64,000 nt of DNA from Leptospira sp. WS60.C2. Its GTDB lineage: Bacteria > Spirochaetota > Leptospiria > Leptospirales > Leptospiraceae. The stretch lies in assembly GCF_040833955.1 (NCBI RefSeq), contig NZ_CP162133.1:2192001-2256000 (forward strand), read 5' to 3'. The notes under the pieces were generated by a model that worked only from the letters and a program-made list of their open reading frames with translations, was not told the DNA's origin and searched no databases. Shown in pieces: positions 60,667 to 64,000 of the stretch; the first letter of the stretch is position 1, and each line of letters begins with the position of its first letter. The position numbers were made by a program, and so were the translations under genes.

Positions 60667-60829
60667 CGCATAACAGCGACTTACCGCTTCGCTTCGGGAC
60701 AAGCCCTCGCTTGGTCTACGATACATTCCTCTCCGTCACGCTTCTTGCTCCGCAAGAAGTCGAATCGACGATAACCCTCCTCTGGTGGCTAAGACTTTGC
60801 TTACGTAGGTAACTCTAGTTAGTTATTGT
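60667..60829 (+). other. attC site 75, partly decayed
   Basis: Left core CGCATAAC with a normal left half (GACTTACCG, GGACAAGCCC) but a decayed right half: the GACGCTAACGCC element reads GACGATAACCCT, and the right core is GTTATTG at 60822. Confidence 0.8.
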
Positions 60830-60878
60830 CCATAGCAAAAAAACTTTTCAAAAAACCAGATAATTTTTTTATGAAATT

Positions 60879-61520
60879 ATGAAGGATGTTTTTATCTTCG
60901 ATATGGATGGAGTTATCCTGGATAGCGAAAAAATTTATTTAGATATGAACCAAAAATGGTTTCATAAAATGGGGTTTAATTTACCAGTCCATATACATCA
61001 AAAATATGTTGGCATTTCCGCTAAAATATTTTGGAATTTTTTAAAATCCGAATTCAACCTTCCTGAAGAAATTAATCATTACATTCAATTAGAAAAAGAA
61101 ATGAAATTCAATACACTTTCTAGTTTAGAATTGAAGCCTACTACCCATCTTATAGATTACTTAAATTTCTTAAAAAATAAAAATTATAAAATCGCTCTTG
61201 CCTCATCATCATTACGTAAGAATATTAACTTGATCTTGAGTAAACTTAACATCACAAATTATTTCGATTTCATTATTAGCGGCGAGGAAGTCTCTTTAGG
61301 GAAACCAAATCCAGAGATATTCTTAAATGTTTCTGATTTTTTTAATTGTAAAATTGATAATTGTGTTGTCATAGAAGATAGCACAAACGGTATTAAAGCT
61401 GCAAAGGCTGCGAATATGTTTTGTATAGGTTTTTATAATCCAAATTCAGGAAATCAAGACCTTTCCCTAGCAGATATCGTGATTGATAATTTCAAAGATA
61501 AGCGAATCTACGAATTGTAG
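60879..61520 (+). CDS. HAD-superfamily phosphatase (beta-phosphoglucomutase-like)
   Basis: 213 residues, all four HAD motifs intact: DMDGVILDSEKIY (nucleophile Asp8 and Asp10), ALASSSLRKN (motif II Ser), SLGKPNPEIF (motif III Lys) and CVVIEDSTNGIKAAKAA (motif IV). A cap domain lies between motifs I and II (residues ~18-85). Subfamily includes beta-phosphoglucomutase and small phosphatases; substrate undetermined. Last gene of the array, between a partly decayed attC and a relic. Confidence 0.87.
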   Translation: MKDVFIFDMDGVILDSEKIYLDMNQKWFHKMGFNLPVHIHQKYVGISAKIFWNFLKSEFNLPEEINHYIQLEKEMKFNTLSSLELKPTTHLIDYLNFLKNKNYKIALASSSLRKNINLILSKLNITNYFDFIISGEEVSLGKPNPEIFLNVSDFFNCKIDNCVVIEDSTNGIKAAKAANMFCIGFYNPNSGNQDLSLADIVIDNFKDKRIYEL

Positions 61521-61541
61521 TGATTGATCAATTTTACACAG

Positions 61542-61693
61542 CATATAACAGAGACTTATGGCTACGCTTGGATCCTAGGTTTCTCCCTTCCTCGGGTATA
61601 TGAATCAGCTTCTCCATTTGCCTTCCTTACACAAGCAATACATGAGTCCATAACACCTAGCAACTTTGCACTATATAGTCAGAGAAGTTATAC
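61542..61693 (+). other. relic attC (76), distal end of the array
   Basis: Still alignable by eye with the common type: ATATAACAGAGACTTATGGC, then CTTCCTTACACAAGC, ACATGAGTCCATAACACC and a final GTTATAC, but stem complementarity is lost. Marks the end of the array. Confidence 0.7.
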
Positions 61694-62103
61694 TTCTAAA
61701 CAATATTTCTTTTACAAAACGATATACTCCTTACATTGTAACATTTCCAGTCTCCAACACGTTTTCTAAACATATAGTCTTTCAGCTAAGACCCAAATGT
61801 TGTTACTAAAAAATTCCAGAAAAAACCACCCTAGCTAACAACTCCAGACGTATTCGATACAAATTGCCTTTTTTCACCGAACTCAAATAAAACTTATACA
61901 AAAAGAATGAATTCGTGATTTCAAAAACAACATATTCTTTTAAACCATTGAATTACATTCAAAATGGACAAATATCAGAAGACTCAAGTTTTTTTTGGTG
62001 CCTAGGTTGAAATCATATTGTTTTAGATTCATCACATAATATCGAAAAACGAAAGAAAAAGTATCTCCTTGAGTTTTAAAAAAAATACTCATATATATAT
62101 TCT
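61694..62103. other. gene-free stretch at the array/chromosome boundary
   Basis: 410 bp, AT-rich, no open frame of note. I see no further attC-like repeat I can support. The end of it should contain the promoter of the following lipoprotein operon, but no convincing -35/-10 pair is evident. Confidence 0.5.
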
Positions 62104-62691
62104 ATGAAAAGAATCATTCTCACGTTTTCCCTATTTTGCATTGCCACAACTTGTAAGATTGATCTACGACAGTTACCATTCCCTAACAAACCCACCGAAC
62201 CCAAATCAAACTATTTAAATTCCATTTACTTGCGTAACTTTACGATCAAAGATTTGGATCTTAATGATATGGAAGGACCATGGAAATACACTGTTAATGA
62301 ATTCTTGAAAAGTCATGAATCAATTGCAAGATCATATAAAATCTTAGAGAAAGAAACTCTAACAGAAAAACAAATTTACATCGATATGGATTTAACCTAT
62401 AAATTTGATGATGAATTCTATTTTTGGTACAGTCTTCCAATCATTTATCCTATTCCTCTAATTTGGCCCATTCATATTCGAGAAAGTACTTACCATGTTC
62501 AATTGGATTATCGAATCTTCCAAGATGGAATCGTTTTAGTGCAAGATCATGTTCGTTCCGAGGAAACATTAACTCTATACTTTTATGGATACATTAGACC
62601 TGTTGCAATCGAATCTATGGTTTATGATAAAAATTTGGAGGTGATTGAAAAATGTGTAAAAAATATTTCTTCAAAATTATCATCACTGTGA
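62104..62691 (+). CDS. putative lipoprotein (chromosomal flank)
   Basis: 195 residues: MKRIILTFSLFCIATTC, lipobox ATTC, Cys17. Mature part beta-rich with LKSHESIARSYKILEKET and YHVQLDYRIFQDGIVLVQDHVRSEE; Pro/aromatic-rich hydrophobic stretch (YSLPIIYPIPLIWPIHI) similar to the one in the lipoprotein at 24141. Base composition is less AT-rich than in the array. Overlaps the next gene by 40 bases. Confidence 0.72.
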   Translation: MKRIILTFSLFCIATTCKIDLRQLPFPNKPTEPKSNYLNSIYLRNFTIKDLDLNDMEGPWKYTVNEFLKSHESIARSYKILEKETLTEKQIYIDMDLTYKFDDEFYFWYSLPIIYPIPLIWPIHIRESTYHVQLDYRIFQDGIVLVQDHVRSEETLTLYFYGYIRPVAIESMVYDKNLEVIEKCVKNISSKLSSL

Positions 62692-62969
62692 CATGTTTCT
62701 CCTGCATCACTTTACCAGAAAAACCAATCAATGAATCAAATGAATGTTATGCGTATTATTACCCAACAAAAAAACAAATAAAGGAAATCCAAAGAAGACA
62801 TTGGACTGCTACATATATAATTTCACATGCATCAGCCTCACTTGCATTTGGAATCGGATTTGCGGGACTTGCTCCATTGGGAACACTACCTTTTCTGCAA
62901 TATACAAACTTCAAAAAGACAGAACGAATCAAAGAAAACTTAATACAAGAGCATTGTAATGAATTGTAG
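62652..62969 (+). CDS. small lipoprotein (chromosomal flank)
   Basis: 105 residues: MCKKYFFKIIITVTCFSC, lipobox CFSC, Cys18. Contains one hydrophobic segment (ASASLAFGIGFAGLAPLGTLPFL) that could be a membrane helix. GGAGG (62637-62641) lies in the preceding gene, about 10 bases before the ATG, so the two genes are coupled. Function unknown. Confidence 0.68.
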   Translation: MCKKYFFKIIITVTCFSCITLPEKPINESNECYAYYYPTKKQIKEIQRRHWTATYIISHASASLAFGIGFAGLAPLGTLPFLQYTNFKKTERIKENLIQEHCNEL

Positions 62970-63002
62970 CTAAACAAACAAATATCGATCACCTGAGAAA
63001 AA

Positions 63003-64000
63003 ATGGGCTCCCATTTAATAGAGATAGCTACATTTCAAATTTGCCCTGAATCGAATACCGCTCCTGTTAAAGTTCGATTTAGTTTTTGTGAAAAACGAAC
63101 CAATTTGTCTCTCAGTACAAGGATTCAAGAGAATTCTACTTTACCTCCTCTTTCTCTAAACAGAAAAGGTGCTATGCACCAAATTTTTCATAAAACACTC
63201 AAAACACGTCATTTTGACCTAGATTGGAATCGACATGTAACAAGTAGGACTTATGAAAAATTTGGTTATGACGCGCGATGCGAAGTCCTAAAAGAATTGG
63301 GGTATTCCATTGAACGTATGCTAAGTGAAGGTTTAACTTTTTTACCAAACTCATCTTATGTTAGGTTCCTAAACCAACAATTTGTAAATTCAGAGATACA
63401 TGTTGAAACACAAGTATTCCAACTACCAAACCACTCCTTGTTATGGAAACAAACAATGGTCGGAAGTGATAATAAAAAAGCATGCGAAATAGAATCTATT
63501 TCAACACTACTTCAAAACGGAACCCCTTTTCGCATAGATTCCATCGAACAGATCAGAACAACTGAGTCCAATCAATTTACAATCCATCCAAAACCAACGA
63601 CGCAAAACACCATTGAACATTCCTACTATATACCCTACAGTGATATGAATTGTTTTTGGATTTTATCTGCAGATTCTATATGGAAAATTTTTGAAGAAGG
63701 GCGTTTTCTATTTTTTAAAGAAATAGTAGACTTTGAATTAATCAAAGAAACAGATTCGACTACATTTTTTATGGGAGGCGAAATCCAAATTTTTCATGAA
63801 CCTTCTCCTGGTTCTCACGTAAAACTTTTGAGTTGGATTGAGAAATTTGAAAAAATCAGATTTTACTTTCGCCAAGATATCATGGACCAGTCTGGCAAAT
63901 TGTTAGCAAGCATGAAGGATGAACAGTTATTTGTTTCCCTATCGAACTCCAGACCAAAAAGAGCACCTTCTGCATTCTTTGATAAAATCGAAAGGTTTAT
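63003..64000 (+). CDS. acyl thioesterase-like double hot-dog protein, 3' end outside the window
   Basis: Open frame from the ATG at 63003 to the right edge (332 codons visible). Segment KTRHFDLDWNRHVTSRTYEKFGYDARCEVLKELGYS matches the hot-dog fold of 4-hydroxybenzoyl-CoA and acyl-ACP thioesterases (D-x3-H near the first helix); a second hot-dog-like half follows (IPYSDMNCFWILSADSIWKIFEEGR, MGGEIQIFHEPSPGSHVKLLSWIEKF). Cleaves or binds acyl thioesters. Ordinary chromosomal gene, marking the region beyond the integron. Confidence 0.72.
   Translation, partial: MGSHLIEIATFQICPESNTAPVKVRFSFCEKRTNLSLSTRIQENSTLPPLSLNRKGAMHQIFHKTLKTRHFDLDWNRHVTSRTYEKFGYDARCEVLKELGYSIERMLSEGLTFLPNSSYVRFLNQQFVNSEIHVETQVFQLPNHSLLWKQTMVGSDNKKACEIESISTLLQNGTPFRIDSIEQIRTTESNQFTIHPKPTTQNTIEHSYYIPYSDMNCFWILSADSIWKIFEEGRFLFFKEIVDFELIKETDSTTFFMGGEIQIFHEPSPGSHVKLLSWIEKFEKIRFYFRQDIMDQSGKLLASMKDEQLFVSLSNSRPKRAPSAFFDKIERF

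Noticed and set aside
554..60829. Direct-repeat periodicity suggesting a CRISPR array
   Set aside because: Repeat units are 130-168 bp palindromes separated by genes of varied length, not 25-40 bp repeats with short uniform spacers.
1..64000. tRNA or rRNA genes
   Set aside because: No cloverleaf-like segments with CCA-type acceptor pairs or GTTCRAxY loops that I could support; the GTTCG strings near right cores are attC elements.

Overview
The window is almost entirely one gene-cassette array of a sedentary chromosomal integron. From base 1 to about 61.7 kb, short AT-rich genes, nearly all on the + strand, alternate with GC-richer imperfect palindromes of about 133 or about 165 bp. Each palindrome opens with a core of the form CGYATAAC and closes with GTTAxxxG; these are attC recombination sites. 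I count 75 recognisable attC sites plus one decayed relic. No integrase gene or attI is visible. Because genes precede their attC on the + strand, intI should lie to the left of the window, and the right-hand end is the old, distal end: the last attC sites are eroded, and the array gives way to ordinary chromosome from about 62.1 kb. AT-rich codon use, loose spirochaetal lipoboxes (TTC, FYC, LNC, FSC) and the many lipoproteins and outer-membrane barrels suggest a spirochaete, most likely Leptospira-like; this is inference.

Layout. 0-10 kb: unknown proteins, a TIR/deoxyribosyltransferase-like protein, two outer-membrane proteins, a BrnTA-like and a HigBA toxin-antitoxin (TA) pair. 10-20 kb: a broken HsdR-N-like nuclease, an intact Mrr-type nuclease, another nuclease candidate, lipoproteins and a phospholipase-A2-like Cys-rich protein. 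20-34 kb: lipoproteins (SH3, TPM), two TA loci, a YdcF-like protein and a second copy of the first outer-membrane protein. 34-48 kb: membrane proteins, an exact cassette duplication, a broken DUF4062 gene, a duplicated TA cassette, VapBC, an EEP-fold nuclease and an AbiJ/HEPN-like protein. 48-61.7 kb: a second HigBA, an RHH/PIN pair, a nucleotidyl-cyclase-like protein, a third HigBA type, a broken Mrr and a HAD phosphatase. 62.1-64 kb: two lipoproteins and an acyl thioesterase-like gene outside the array.

Eighteen cassettes are copies of one 325-327 bp element with no convincing gene: about 200 bp of conserved body plus a private short attC of about 133 bp. They sit singly or in tandem pairs between the gene cassettes.

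Each cassette has its own matched ends. The first 14-18 bases after its left junction are the reverse complement of the bases that run into its own attC, with one recurring discrepancy: position 11 is A on the left and its partner is C, not T. That gives an A.C mismatch on the top strand and a G.T wobble on the bottom strand, which is the strand integron integrases recombine. This matching lets each cassette be delimited from sequence alone.

Functionally the array mixes surface proteins, nine TA loci with their own promoters and operators (the expected stabilisers of large arrays), and candidate phage-defence genes. Three of the recognisable defence-type genes are interrupted by in-frame stop codons without frameshifts.
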